This document shows positions 1-9,802 of a DNA stretch of 64,000 bases, one piece after another (the stretch's first letter is position 1; each line of letters starts with the position of its first letter). Origin of the DNA: Actinomycetes bacterium (GTDB lineage: Bacteria; Actinomycetota; Acidimicrobiia; Acidimicrobiales; RAAP-2); NCBI GenBank assembly GCA_021828055.1, contig JAKATH010000003.1:1-64000 (forward strand), read 5' to 3'. Position numbers and translations under genes: made by a program. Under the pieces are notes generated by a model, which saw only the letters and a program-made list of their open reading frames with translations, had not been told where the DNA came from and ran no database searches.

Positions 1-832
1 ACTCCCGCGCCGAGAGGCCCCTCCTCGCTGCCTTGCATGGCCCGGCGCGCGTCCTCATGCAGCGCTGCCAACCGATGGTCGTCAAGCGATGCCGATCCAT
101 GCCCAGACAGCGTTGCCGCCAACACCCGGTCCTGCACGCCGGCGTCCATGGGGTCGAGGTAGCCGCGCATCGTTGTTGCCGGGTCGCTGTGGCCGAGAAT
201 CTTCTGGATGTCGAGGAGGTCGAAGCAGTGCGCTTTGTGTTCGTCGACGACGTCGTGGAGGATGCCTGCTGCGGTGCGGCGTGCTGTGTGCGTGGAGACG
301 TGGCCGAGTCCGGCGAGCTGGGCGCGACTGATAGAGACTCGGCGCATGGTCTGGGGTTCGGCTTGGAGGTGCCAGCGAGGTCGATGTCCTCGTGGGGCCA
401 TCTGGACGACGCGGGGGTCGTCGTGGGTCACGTCCGGGTAGATGTCGAGCCAGCGGCCGATGGCGGAGGCGAGGTGGGCGCGGAGGCCCTGCGCAGTTTG
501 CGTCCCTTGCCTGTCCAGTTGATCGAGGGGAGGTGGCGGACCGACCGGACGGGAAGCGTGGCGATCTCGTTGGCTCGCATGCCGAGGAGGCCGAGTCGGA
601 CGATGATCTCGTCTCGGGGGCCGCGGAGAGAGCCGTCCTGGCATGCGGCGGCGAGCTGGCCGAATGCCTCGTCGTGGGAGAACCAGCGTGCCGTGCTCTT
701 CGACTGGACCTTGCCGTATGTACGGCGGTAGCTCCGGAGTGGGCCGCTGTTGTGGAGGTTGGCTGCGACGTTGGCCAGGACGTGGGCGTGGTTGACGCAC
801 CAGGCGAGGAACGTGCGTGCGGCGGCGACCGG
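1..832 (-). pseudogene. Degenerate tyrosine recombinase/phage-type integrase: C-terminal catalytic part, truncated at the N-terminus and frameshifted; runs off the left window edge
   Basis: Reverse-strand translation gives ...RGPRDEIIVRLGLLGMRANEIATLPVRSVRHLPSINWTGKGRKLR, then after a frame change near 490-510 QGLRAHLASAIGRWLDIYPDV...HVSTHTARRTAAGILHDVVDEHKAHCFDLLDIQKILGHSDPATTMRGYLDP. The HxxR and LGHSDPATTMRGY signatures are those of tyrosine recombinases. Confidence 0.8.
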
Positions 833-2119
833 TTACGGCGTGGGGCTGCGGCGGGGCCGTTCGACCGGCGTCCACTCCGACGGTAGATGCTTGATCCCGT
901 TCACGAACGTCGAGAGCAGCCTTTGGGGTGCATCCGTCGCCTCGATGTCCGGAAGGCGCGTCAACAGCTCGCGCCACATGACCGAGATCTCACGACGTGC
1001 GAGGTGCGCTCCGAGGCAGAAGTGGGGACCGGCGGCGCCGAACCCGAGATGCGGATTGGGCGCGCGCCGCACGTCGAACCTGAAGGGATCCTCGAACGCA
1101 GCGTCGTCGCGGTTGGCCGATCGGTAGAAGAGGAGCACCTTGTCGCCGGCGTCGAGATGCTGGCCGCCGAGCTCGACCGGCGTCGAGACCGTTCGCCGCA
1201 TCCACGTGACCGGTGAGGCCCATCGCACGACCTCGTCGACTGCGGTCTGGGACACGTGCTCGACGTCCTCCAGCCATCGGAGGCGCTCTCGAGGGTGCTC
1301 CGACAGTAGCCACAGCGCGTGGGCAATGGCGTTGCGCGTGGTCTCGTTCCCAGCGACGACGAGGAGGACGAAGAACGACGCCAGCTCCGCGTGGGTCAGT
1401 GCCTCACCGTCGACGTTCGTCGTGATGAGGGCGGTCGTGAGGTCGTCCGCCGGGTGTGCCAGCCGATCGTCGCCGATCGCGTGCATGAGCCCGGTGAGCT
1501 CGGCACCGGCCTGGAGGAGCGCGTCGAGCGGATCGCTCCCCTCGGGGACGTACTCAGGATCGCCCTCCGAGAGGATGACGTTCGAGCAGCGGTAGACGGC
1601 GTCGCGGGATCCCTCCGGGATGCCCATCATGTCGCAGATCACGCCGAGGGGGAGAGGGGCCGCCACATCGGCCACGAAGTCGCCGCGGCCCTTCTCACAG
1701 ATCTCGTCCACGATGGAGCGGGCTCGATCTCGGACTCGCGCCTCGAAGGAGGCGACCATGCGCGCAGAGAAGGCAGTCCCTACGATCCGCCTCAGCCGCG
1801 CATGGCGCGGGTTGTCGGTCGAGATCATGCCGCTGAAGTACTCGACCATGGCCTCGGGCATGTCGATGACGCTCACGGCGCCCTGCCCGGAGCGAAAGAC
1901 CTCGGGATGCCGGCTCGCCTCCACCACGTGGGCGTAGCGCGTGACCGCCCAGTAGCCGGGGCCGGGGGGCGGCATGTGCGGAGACCGTTGCCGAAGGTCG
2001 CGTTCGGCGAAGTGTGCGACCGGCCGTTCCCGGCGCAACGTCGAAAAGGCGCGGTCGATGTCATCGAGGGGCCTCGCCCAGAACCCGAGGTCCGAGAGGT
2101 CGATCTCCTCGAGCCCCAT
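833..2119 (-). CDS. Cytochrome P450
   Basis: I-helix AGNETTRNAIAHALWLL and heme-binding FGAAGPHFCLGAHLARRE. Probable start MGLEEIDLSDLGFW at 2119; the longer ORF upstream is antisense to 2324-3223. Confidence 0.93.
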   Translation of the reverse strand: MGLEEIDLSDLGFWARPLDDIDRAFSTLRRERPVAHFAERDLRQRSPHMPPPGPGYWAVTRYAHVVEASRHPEVFRSGQGAVSVIDMPEAMVEYFSGMISTDNPRHARLRRIVGTAFSARMVASFEARVRDRARSIVDEICEKGRGDFVADVAAPLPLGVICDMMGIPEGSRDAVYRCSNVILSEGDPEYVPEGSDPLDALLQAGAELTGLMHAIGDDRLAHPADDLTTALITTNVDGEALTHAELASFFVLLVVAGNETTRNAIAHALWLLSEHPRERLRWLEDVEHVSQTAVDEVVRWASPVTWMRRTVSTPVELGGQHLDAGDKVLLFYRSANRDDAAFEDPFRFDVRRAPNPHLGFGAAGPHFCLGAHLARREISVMWRELLTRLPDIEATDAPQRLLSTFVNGIKHLPSEWTPVERPRRSPTP

Positions 2120-2323
2120 CCCTTTTCCCGGCTGCACGGCAGTCAGGGTACGTCGTGTGCGCTGCGATCCTGAAGGCGGCGATCGCAGGCCGCGATCCAG
2201 CCGCGACGCAGCGGAGCTCGGTCGTGGACGGGTGTCCGGACGATCGCCTCCGCTCCGTGCGTCCCTGCCGTGCGGGCTCCCGGCGGCTGGGCAGGGACCG
2301 GGTCTTTGGTATAGGACAGAGCG

Positions 2324-3223
2324 GTGCTGCTCCTCGGGACGACTGGCCATCTGGAGGACCTGGACCGGCAGATCTCGATCGCCGAAGACGTCGTGGTCTG
2401 CGCGATCGCGGTCGGCACCGGGTCCGGAGGCCGGGGTGCGTACGTGCTGCTCGACGGAGACCGCGTCGCCAGGGTCGACGAGTACGAGCTTGCCCCGATC
2501 GCCCACGTCGAGCTCGGGAAGGCCCAGAGCATGGCTGGGGTCGAAGGCGGGCTGCTCGTCGGCCTCGAGGGCGCCCGGCTCGCCAGGCTGGATCTCACCG
2601 ACGGCCAGCTGTCGCTGCTCGAGTCCTTCGACGCCGTCCCCGGGCGCGCCAGGTGGAACAACCCGGCGGCCTCGAGTCCCGACCTTCGCTCGATGGCGGT
2701 GACGGACGCAGGGACGTGGCTCGTAGGTGTGCACGTCGGTGGCGTCTGGCGGTCGACGGACCGCGGCGCGACGTGGACCGACGTCATCGAGCCCGACGAC
2801 GATGTGCACGACGTCGTCGCCGGCCAGGCGGGTGTCGTGGCAGCCGCGGCTGCGAGGGGCTTCGGATGGAGCTCGGACGACGGGGCGACCTGGCAATGGA
2901 CGACCGAAGGTCTCCACTCGGGCTACTGCCGGGCGACGGCTGTCGACGGCGACGTCGCGTACGTGACCGCGTCCACGGGGCCGTCCACGCGCGACGGCCG
3001 TCTCTATCGTGCGGCACACGTCGGCGACCCGTTCGAGCCGTGCGGGGGCGGACTGCCTCCGTCGTTCCCGTTCAACCTCGACACCGGCAGTCTGGCCGCC
3101 CGAGACGGCGAGGTGGCGCTCGGGACGCCTGACGGCCAGGTGTGGCGCTCCAAGGACCGCGGCGACACCTTCGAGGCTGTGACGGAGCGGGTCGGGCACG
3201 TGCGGGTCCTGAAATTCGCCTGA
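2324..3223 (+). CDS. BNR/Asp-box repeat beta-propeller protein (Ycf48/sialidase-like)
   Basis: Asp-box motifs STDRGATW, SSDDGATW, SKDRGDTF. Confidence 0.75.
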   Translation: MLLLGTTGHLEDLDRQISIAEDVVVCAIAVGTGSGGRGAYVLLDGDRVARVDEYELAPIAHVELGKAQSMAGVEGGLLVGLEGARLARLDLTDGQLSLLESFDAVPGRARWNNPAASSPDLRSMAVTDAGTWLVGVHVGGVWRSTDRGATWTDVIEPDDDVHDVVAGQAGVVAAAAARGFGWSSDDGATWQWTTEGLHSGYCRATAVDGDVAYVTASTGPSTRDGRLYRAAHVGDPFEPCGGGLPPSFPFNLDTGSLAARDGEVALGTPDGQVWRSKDRGDTFEAVTERVGHVRVLKFA

Positions 3224-3365
3224 CCACGGCGCGACCTTCACCGTGATCGCCGAGGGTCGGGCCAACGCGCGCGCCGCGCCGGCCATCACCGGGAAGCAGA
3301 CGCCAGGGCCCACGGCGCGCTATCGTCCCGCTGGACGGGGACGTAGCAAGGGCGGTGGTGGCAGG

Positions 3366-4400
3366 ATGCCCAGAGACGCCGTGACGCTTCGCGAGGTGGC
3401 GCAGGCCGCGGGGGTCCACCCGGGCACGGCCTCCCGCGCCCTCAACGACGCGACCCGGGCGCTCGTCCGTGAGGAGACCGCCGAGCGCGTGGCCGCAGCC
3501 GCGACCTCGCTCGGCTACAAGCCCAACCTTCTCGCCCGGAGCTTCAAGACGCGGCGGACGAACTCGGTCGGGGTCGTCATCCCCGACATCGACAACCCGC
3601 TCTTCCCTCCGATGGTGCGGGGCGTCGAGTCCCGCCTGTTCCAGGACGGCTACGTCGCCCTGCTCGCCAACACCGAAGGAAGCTCCGACCGACAACGCCG
3701 GATCTTCGAGAGCATGGTGGAGCGGCGAGTCGACGGTCTCCTCCTCGCAACGGCACTCCGGCACGACGCGAGCCTCGCGGAGCTCGAGAACGCGGGCATC
3801 CCCGTCGTGCTCTTGAACCGGGTCGTCGAGGATCGCACGTTCTCGTCCGTCTCGGTGGACGACGCTGCAGGTGTCGGGCTGGTCGTCGAGCACCTGCGGA
3901 GCCTGGGCCACCGACGGATTGGGCACATCGCCGGCCCGCAGTCCATGTCGACCGGGCACGCAAGGTACGAGGGGTTCGTCTCGGCGATGGGGACGACCTG
4001 CGCCGATCTCGACGAACGGTGCGTGGCGTTCGCCGAGAGCTTCTCGATCGGAGAGGGGGAGCGCTGCGCGCAGACGCTCCTGGCGATGCCGGACCGTCCC
4101 ACGGCAATCGTCGCGGGCAACGACATGCTGGCGCTCGGCTGTTATTCGGCCGCTGAGCGCGCGGGTCTCGGGTGCCCAGAAGACGTCTCGATCGTGGGGT
4201 TCAACGACATGCCGTTCATCGACCGGATGAACCCGCCGCTCACCACCGTGCGGATCCCCCACTACGAGATCGGGGTCCATGCCGCAGAGCTGCTGCTCGG
4301 GCGCCTCCGTGATCCCGGCGCCCCGGTCGAGGTGGTGCAGCTCCGGCCGGAGCTGGTCGTGCGCGGATCCACCGCCTCCGCCCGTGCCGGGCGGCGCTGA
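3366..4400 (+). CDS. LacI family transcriptional regulator
   Basis: N-terminal HTH VTLREVAQAAGVHPGTASRALND, then NSVGVVIPDIDNPLFPPMVRGVE periplasmic-binding-like domain. Confidence 0.95.
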   Translation: MPRDAVTLREVAQAAGVHPGTASRALNDATRALVREETAERVAAAATSLGYKPNLLARSFKTRRTNSVGVVIPDIDNPLFPPMVRGVESRLFQDGYVALLANTEGSSDRQRRIFESMVERRVDGLLLATALRHDASLAELENAGIPVVLLNRVVEDRTFSSVSVDDAAGVGLVVEHLRSLGHRRIGHIAGPQSMSTGHARYEGFVSAMGTTCADLDERCVAFAESFSIGEGERCAQTLLAMPDRPTAIVAGNDMLALGCYSAAERAGLGCPEDVSIVGFNDMPFIDRMNPPLTTVRIPHYEIGVHAAELLLGRLRDPGAPVEVVQLRPELVVRGSTASARAGRR

Positions 4401-4542
4401 AGGCGCGCATTCCCCCTCGCGATCCAGAAGCGCTCGTCGCCGGACCTCTCGCGGGGCCCTTCGCCCTGTCCCGGGGAGGTCGGCGGCTTCCGCGGACTGG
4501 GTGTGCTTGACACCGGCGGTCCCGTTTCGGATACTTGGCGCT

Positions 4543-5496
4543 ATGCAAACGGTTGCCGGGCCCGGCGGCCCTGCTCAGACGCTCGGTTGGATCGGCGCGG
4601 GCCGGATGGGAACGGCGATGGCCGCACGTGCGCTTCGGGCGGGGCACGAGGTGAGGGTCTTCAACCGCACCCGGTCCAAGACGGGACCGCTCGTCGAGCG
4701 GGGCGCAAAGGTGGCCGAGACCATCGGCGAGCTGGCGGACCGCGACGTCGTGTTCATCACGGTCGCGTCGTCCGACGACCTGCTGAAGGTGCTCGTGGGC
4801 GACGGGGGGCTCCTCACGGGGTCCGAGGTCCCGCGGATCATCGTCGACTGCTCCACCGTCTCGATGGACTCGTCCGCCGCGGCGCGGGCTGCCGCGGACG
4901 AACGGCTCGTCGGGTTTCTCGCCGCGCCCGTGAGCGGCAACCCGAAGGTCGCCCGGGCCGGCCAGCTCTCGATGGTGGTCTCGGGCCCCCGTCCCACCTT
5001 CGAGGAGGTGGAGACGGCTCTCCGTCACATCGTCAAGGAGGTCACCTACGTCGGTGAGGGCGAGCTGTCACGGCTCGTCAAGCTGTGCCACAACCTCCTC
5101 CTCGGCGTCGTGATCCAGTCGCTCGCGGAGGTGACCGTGCTCGCCCAGAAAGGCGGGGTCCGGCGCGCGGACTTCCTCGCCTTCCTCAACGCGTCCATCC
5201 TCGGCTCGCCGTTCACGCGCTACAAGAGCCCGGCGCTCGTGAACCTGGACTTCGAGCCGACCTTCACGACCCGATTGCTGCGGAAGGACTTCGATCTCGG
5301 GCTCGGCGAGGCGCGACGCCTGGAGTCCCCGATGCCGGTCGCCGCGCTGGTCCACCAACTGCTCGGACAGGGCATCGGCTCGGGGTTCGGCGACGTCGAC
5401 TTCGCAGCGGTGGTCGAGATGATCGGCAAGGGAGCCGGCTTGGAGCTCGAGCCCGAGAACGTCCCCGTCGCCGACGGTCTCGACCCCGAGGACTGA
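4543..5496 (+). CDS. NAD(P)-dependent oxidoreductase, 3-hydroxyisobutyrate/6-phosphogluconate dehydrogenase-like
   Basis: LGWIGAGRMGTAMAARALRAGHEV Rossmann motif, APVSGNPKVARAGQLSMVVSG, LVKLCHNLLLG. Confidence 0.93.
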   Translation: MQTVAGPGGPAQTLGWIGAGRMGTAMAARALRAGHEVRVFNRTRSKTGPLVERGAKVAETIGELADRDVVFITVASSDDLLKVLVGDGGLLTGSEVPRIIVDCSTVSMDSSAAARAAADERLVGFLAAPVSGNPKVARAGQLSMVVSGPRPTFEEVETALRHIVKEVTYVGEGELSRLVKLCHNLLLGVVIQSLAEVTVLAQKGGVRRADFLAFLNASILGSPFTRYKSPALVNLDFEPTFTTRLLRKDFDLGLGEARRLESPMPVAALVHQLLGQGIGSGFGDVDFAAVVEMIGKGAGLELEPENVPVADGLDPED

Positions 5497-5586
5497 CGCC
5501 ACGCGGACCACGCTGGCGCCGGTCCTTCTCCCGTCCCTCTTCGACCGATCCGCTTCACCGCTGAGGTGATCGCGCCGCTCCCCGCG

Positions 5587-5916
5587 TCACGTCAGCGGCG
5601 CCTCGGTCAGGAGCACCTCCAGCCCGTCGTCGCCTGCCGACAGCCGGATCGGACCCGGGTCGAGCCAGGCCATCGACTCGCGCCGCAGCTCGTGGCGTTC
5701 TCCGCCCACCTCGACGCTCCCCGAGCCCGCCACCACGTAGGCCATGACCTCGGCGCTCCGGGTGTCGACCTCGGCTGTCCTGCCCGCGTCGATCACGAGG
5801 CGGCGCACCCGTAGCGGCACCGACGCGTCGAACACCTCGGTGCCCGCGCAGACCGTCTCGACGTAGCCGGGTCCCCGGCGCGACGGCAGCGCGGCAGGTC
5901 CTCTCACGATGGGCAT
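5587..5916 (-). CDS. Cupin-domain protein
   Basis: Single cupin-like module (EVMAYVVAGSGSVEVGGERHELR). Confidence 0.6.
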   Translation of the reverse strand: MPIVRGPAALPSRRGPGYVETVCAGTEVFDASVPLRVRRLVIDAGRTAEVDTRSAEVMAYVVAGSGSVEVGGERHELRRESMAWLDPGPIRLSAGDDGLEVLLTEAPLT

Positions 5917-5923
5917 GGCGACC

Positions 5924-6991
5924 TCACTTCGACGGGAGGATGATGGGACGGACGGCGGTCCTCAGCGCGAGCGCGTCGAACGCCGCGCCGACGTCGGCGA
6001 GCGCGTAGCGGTCCGCGGTCAGCACGTCGGTCCGGATGGCGCCGGCGGCGAGCAGCGAGATCATCGCCGGGTAGGCGTTGGGGCTCGAGCGGACGCCGAG
6101 CAGGTCCAGCTCGTCGAGCGCGAACGCGTCGACCGGCACCTCGGCGCGAGCGCCGCCGGCCAGGCCGAGGATCGCGACCTTGCCCCCCCGGCGCACAGAC
6201 CGGACTGCCTGGGCGAGCACTGCCGGATTGCCCGAGCAGTCGAACACGACGTCGACGCCTCGCCCCCCGGCCGCCGCTCTGACGCTGCCGGCCGGGTCGT
6301 CCACCTCGTAGTCGACGACGTGGGTGGCCCCGAGCTCGGCGGCGGTGCGGAGCCGCTCCCCGCGTCCGACCACGACCGTGGTCGCCGCCCCCGACGCGCG
6401 GGCGACCTGCAGCATGAGCAGGCCGAGCAGTCCCGGGCCGAACACGGCGACGGCTGCTCCGGCGTCGAGCCGGACCCGGCGCGCCGCGTGGACCGTGAGC
6501 GCGCCCTGGTTCACGAGCGCGGCCGCGGCGTCGTCCACCGACGGCGGCACGCGGTGGAGCACGACTGCCGGCCGTACCGCGAACTCTGCCAGCGCCCCCG
6601 GCGCCGTGTGGCCGTAGAGCTTGAAGCCTGGCTCGCCGACCCGCTCGCAGAGGTTGTAGCGGCCCGACCGGCACATCGGGCAGGCCGAGCAGCCGGCGTG
6701 GTTCTCGGCGACGACGCGGTCGCCGACGGACAGGCCGCAACGCGCGGTGTCGGGTCCCAGCGCGGCGACCTCGCCGGACCACTCGTGGCCGATCACGAAG
6801 GGCAGCGACGGCGGCCAGACCCCGGCGAAGTCGCCCCGCACGATCTTGAGGTCCGTGCCGCAGATGCCGCAGGCGAGCACGCGGCAGAGGACCTCTCCCG
6901 GCCCCGGCTCGGGGACCGGAATCGACGACACCTCGATCCGGCCGTGCTCCCGCAGCAGCGCGGCGTCCATCGTGGCGGGCAGGACGCTCAT
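5924..6991 (-). CDS. Zinc-dependent medium-chain alcohol dehydrogenase
   Basis: GHEWSGEVAALG, CGICGTDLKIV, CSACPMCRSGRYNLC structural-Zn motif, GPGLLGLLMLQVAR. Confidence 0.93.
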   Translation of the reverse strand: MSVLPATMDAALLREHGRIEVSSIPVPEPGPGEVLCRVLACGICGTDLKIVRGDFAGVWPPSLPFVIGHEWSGEVAALGPDTARCGLSVGDRVVAENHAGCSACPMCRSGRYNLCERVGEPGFKLYGHTAPGALAEFAVRPAVVLHRVPPSVDDAAAALVNQGALTVHAARRVRLDAGAAVAVFGPGLLGLLMLQVARASGAATTVVVGRGERLRTAAELGATHVVDYEVDDPAGSVRAAAGGRGVDVVFDCSGNPAVLAQAVRSVRRGGKVAILGLAGGARAEVPVDAFALDELDLLGVRSSPNAYPAMISLLAAGAIRTDVLTADRYALADVGAAFDALALRTAVRPIILPSK

Positions 6992-7806
6992 CGAGGCACC
7001 AGGCCGTCGTCGTCCGCGCCCACGGTCGCCACGGAGCCGTGGGCGGCCTCGTCGAGCGCCTGCCAGATCTCCCTCGCCCGCTCGACGACGTGGTCGGCCA
7101 CCTCTTCGGCGATCTGCTCCGCGCGTGCGGCGCTCGCGAGCTCCGGGCGCCCGTACCAGCCGGTCGGTGCGACGACGTGGAAGTCCGCCATCACTGGGTA
7201 CACGTCGGGACGGCGGAACAGCCCGTGCGCCGTCTCCCCGGCCGTGCGGTCGCTCGCTTCGGTCGCGCGTTCGAGATGGACCAGTCCAGGCTCGTACGCG
7301 AGGACTGCGGAGGTCTCCATGGCACCCGCGTGGGTGAACTCCATCTCCTCGGGGTGCTTGCGATGGGTGATGACGTGGGTCTCAGCGATCACGATGCGCA
7401 GCGCGTGGCGCCGCTGCGCATCGTCGGCGGCGACGCGCAACGTCGCGGAGTTCCCCTCGTGCCAGTTGACGACGAGGATCCGCTCGACCCCCGCGAGGGC
7501 GAGGCTCTCGCAGACGTCGACCAGCACCGCGCGCAGCGTCTCGGGGCGCAAGGTGAGGGTGCCCGGCCAACCCAGGTGATAATGGGCAACGCCGGTCGGT
7601 CCGAGGTTGACGGCCGCGGTGTCGAGCCGCTCGGCGACGCGCTCGGCGATCGACATGGCCGCGAACGCGTCCGTGCCGAGCGGGAGGTGGCCGCCGTGCT
7701 GCTCGACGCTGCCGGCGACCAAGACCGCGGTGCCCGAGCGGGCGAGCAGCCGCGCCGCTTCGGGCTGGCTCATGCGCTCGATCTGGCGATCCGGGTGGCG
7801 GGGCAT
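6988..7806 (-). CDS. Creatininase family protein (creatinine amidohydrolase-like)
   Basis: LVAGSVEQHGGHLPLGTDAFAA, VVNWHEGNSATLRVAADDAQ, HAGAMETSAVLA. Stop overlaps the start of the downstream dehydrogenase. Confidence 0.9.
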   Translation of the reverse strand: MPRHPDRQIERMSQPEAARLLARSGTAVLVAGSVEQHGGHLPLGTDAFAAMSIAERVAERLDTAAVNLGPTGVAHYHLGWPGTLTLRPETLRAVLVDVCESLALAGVERILVVNWHEGNSATLRVAADDAQRRHALRIVIAETHVITHRKHPEEMEFTHAGAMETSAVLAYEPGLVHLERATEASDRTAGETAHGLFRRPDVYPVMADFHVVAPTGWYGRPELASAARAEQIAEEVADHVVERAREIWQALDEAAHGSVATVGADDDGLVPR

Positions 7807-7808
7807 CG

Positions 7809-9599
7809 TCAACCTCCGTAGTCGCCGGCGCTCGCCGGCCCGTCGTCGACCGACCGCCTGTGCCCGGCGATCGGCGTCTGCCAGGTGTCGGTCACGACGT
7901 CCACGAGCGAGGGTCCGTCCGCGCCGAGCGCCGTGGCGAGAGCACCGCGCAGGTCGCGCGGTCGGGTGACGCGCGCTGCGCTCCATCCGAGGGCGGTCGC
8001 CACGTCGGCGAACGGGACGTCGGAGAAGTCCGGCTGGTCGAACCCACGCCCGAACGCGATCCTTCGATACCACCGGATCCACCCGAGCGAGCTGTTGTTC
8101 AGGACGACGACCGTGATCGGAAGGCCGTGCTCCCGCACCGTGGGGAGCTCGCCCAGGGCGTAGGCGAGCGCTCCGTCGCCTGCGAGGGCGACCACCCGGC
8201 GCCCGGGGGCGCCGGTGGCCACGCCGATGGCCGCCGGGAGCGCGTAGCCGAGCCCGGCGAAGCCGCGCGGGGTGAGGATCCGGCGTCCCGGGGCACGCTG
8301 CTCGAAGTAGACGGTGCCCCACCCGCTCGAAAGGCTCGCGTCGCAGACGACAACGTCTCTCGCGCCGAGCGCCGACTCGAGCTCCATGAGCACGCGGGCC
8401 GGCGCGATCGGCTCCCCGTCACTTCGGCGCTCCTCGTCGCGCCGTGCACGCCACGAGTCGGCGGACGCCGACACCGCCGTCGCCCAGGCCGCACGGGCTT
8501 CCGAGACGGCGCGCTCGTCGTCGCACGTGTCGCCGAGCGCGCCGAGGAGCGCCTCGAGCCCGAGGCGAGCGTCGCAGGCCATCGCCGCGGCGACCGGCGC
8601 GGCGTGCCCCATCTCTCCGGGGTCGACGTCGAGCTGCACCACGAGCTGGTCTCCTCGGGGCAGCGTCCAGTTGTAGGTGGCGCCGCCGGACGCCTTCGCG
8701 CCGATGAGGAAGACCACGTCCGCCCGCTCGAGGGCGGCCCGAGCAGCGGTCGTGCCCATGGTGCCGACCACGCCGACAGCCAGCGGGTGGTCCTCGGCGA
8801 TGACGCCCTTGCCGGACATCGTGGTCGCGACGGCCGCGGTGAGCCGCTCGGCGAGCGCCTGCACCTGGGCCGAGGCGCCCGAATGGAGCGCGCCGCCGCC
8901 GACGAAGAGGCACGGACGGCGCGCCCCGGCGAGGACGCTGGCCGCGTGCGCCGTGTCCCCCGGGTCCGGTGCGCTGCGCACCGAGGGCCAGCGACCGAAG
9001 CGCGCCCCGGCGCCGTCGGTCCACGGCGGGGCGGGGCCGTCGAGCACGTCCTGGGGGATGATCAGCGCGACCGGCCCGGGACGGCCGCTCGACGCCTCGC
9101 GAAACGCCTTGCGGACCATGGCGGGGAGCGCGTGCACGTCGGGCACCGACGAGCACCACTTCGTCACGGGCCGGAGGAGGCCGGCCTGGTCGAGCGCTTG
9201 AGAGGCGGCGCCCCGGTCGCGGTGCGGGGCAGCCGACGCGGGGAGGTCGCTCACGATCGCGACCACGGGCACCGAGGCGCCCAGCGACTCGGCGAGGCCG
9301 GACGGCAGCTTGGCCGCTCCGGGCCCCACCGTCGCGTCGCACACCCCGACGCGCCCGGTCGCACGCGCGTAGCCGTCCGCGGCGTACGCAGCGGTCCGCT
9401 CGTCGCGCACGAGGACGTGGCGCATGCCCGGCGCCCGGTCGTCGAGCGCGTCGTACAGGGCGATGGTCTGGCCCCCAGGGACGCCGAAGACGTGCGTGAC
9501 GCCGTGCTCGGCGAGCAGCTCGGCGAGGAGCGTGCCTCCATGGCGGCGCGACGACGCCTCGGCCGCGCCGGCGTCGGTGGGCGCAACCGATTGCGACAT
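7809..9599 (-). CDS. Thiamine-diphosphate-dependent enzyme, acetolactate-synthase large-subunit-like
   Basis: VTHVFGVPGGQTIALYDAL, RDERTAAYAADGYARATG, ThDP motif VALAGDGALAYALGELPTVREHGLPITVVVLNN. Confidence 0.93.
   Translation of the reverse strand: MSQSVAPTDAGAAEASSRRHGGTLLAELLAEHGVTHVFGVPGGQTIALYDALDDRAPGMRHVLVRDERTAAYAADGYARATGRVGVCDATVGPGAAKLPSGLAESLGASVPVVAIVSDLPASAAPHRDRGAASQALDQAGLLRPVTKWCSSVPDVHALPAMVRKAFREASSGRPGPVALIIPQDVLDGPAPPWTDGAGARFGRWPSVRSAPDPGDTAHAASVLAGARRPCLFVGGGALHSGASAQVQALAERLTAAVATTMSGKGVIAEDHPLAVGVVGTMGTTAARAALERADVVFLIGAKASGGATYNWTLPRGDQLVVQLDVDPGEMGHAAPVAAAMACDARLGLEALLGALGDTCDDERAVSEARAAWATAVSASADSWRARRDEERRSDGEPIAPARVLMELESALGARDVVVCDASLSSGWGTVYFEQRAPGRRILTPRGFAGLGYALPAAIGVATGAPGRRVVALAGDGALAYALGELPTVREHGLPITVVVLNNSSLGWIRWYRRIAFGRGFDQPDFSDVPFADVATALGWSAARVTRPRDLRGALATALGADGPSLVDVVTDTWQTPIAGHRRSVDDGPASAGDYGG
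9583..9594. promoter_or_regulatory. Candidate LacI-family operator GCAACCGATTGC
   Basis: 12-bp imperfect palindrome with central CG; identical copies at 9774 and 63357. Confidence 0.55.
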
Positions 9600-9660
9600 C
9601 GTGCCACACAGTGCACGACCGTTGGCGAGCGTGTCAAGGAGGCGTGCCGAGGGTGCGCGT

Positions 9661-9720
9661 CGAGGAGGGTGCCTGCGGAGGCGGGCGTGTCGAGGAGGGT
9701 GCCTGCGGAGGCGGGCGTTC
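9661..9720. repeat. 2 x 30-bp tandem repeat (CGAGGAGGGTGCCTGCGGAGGCGGGCGTGT)
   Basis: Direct reading; intergenic between divergent genes. Confidence 0.9.
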
Positions 9721-9773
9721 CGAGGTGGCACGGGAACGATCAGGGGTGATGGGGTACGCTGCAGCAACCGATT

Positions 9774-9785
9774 GCAGCCTTGTGC
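9774..9785. promoter_or_regulatory. Candidate LacI-family operator GCAACCGATTGC
   Basis: Identical to 9583-9594; 18 bp before the start at 9803. Confidence 0.6.
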
Positions 9786-9802
9786 GGCCGGAGGGGAGCG
9801 AG

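Noticed and set aside
33-731. Plus-strand 232-aa ORF
   Set aside because: Low-complexity antisense frame of the recombinase remnant.
1-1000. P450-integrase in-frame fusion
   Set aside because: Both share a frame across the TAA at 833-835, but the domains are unrelated and the integrase remnant is itself frameshifted, so no readthrough is proposed.
2120-3313. N-terminal half of ORF 833..3313 as a P450 fusion partner
   Set aside because: This part is antisense to the Asp-box protein 2324-3223 and low complexity; the P450 fold begins at MGLEEIDL (2119).
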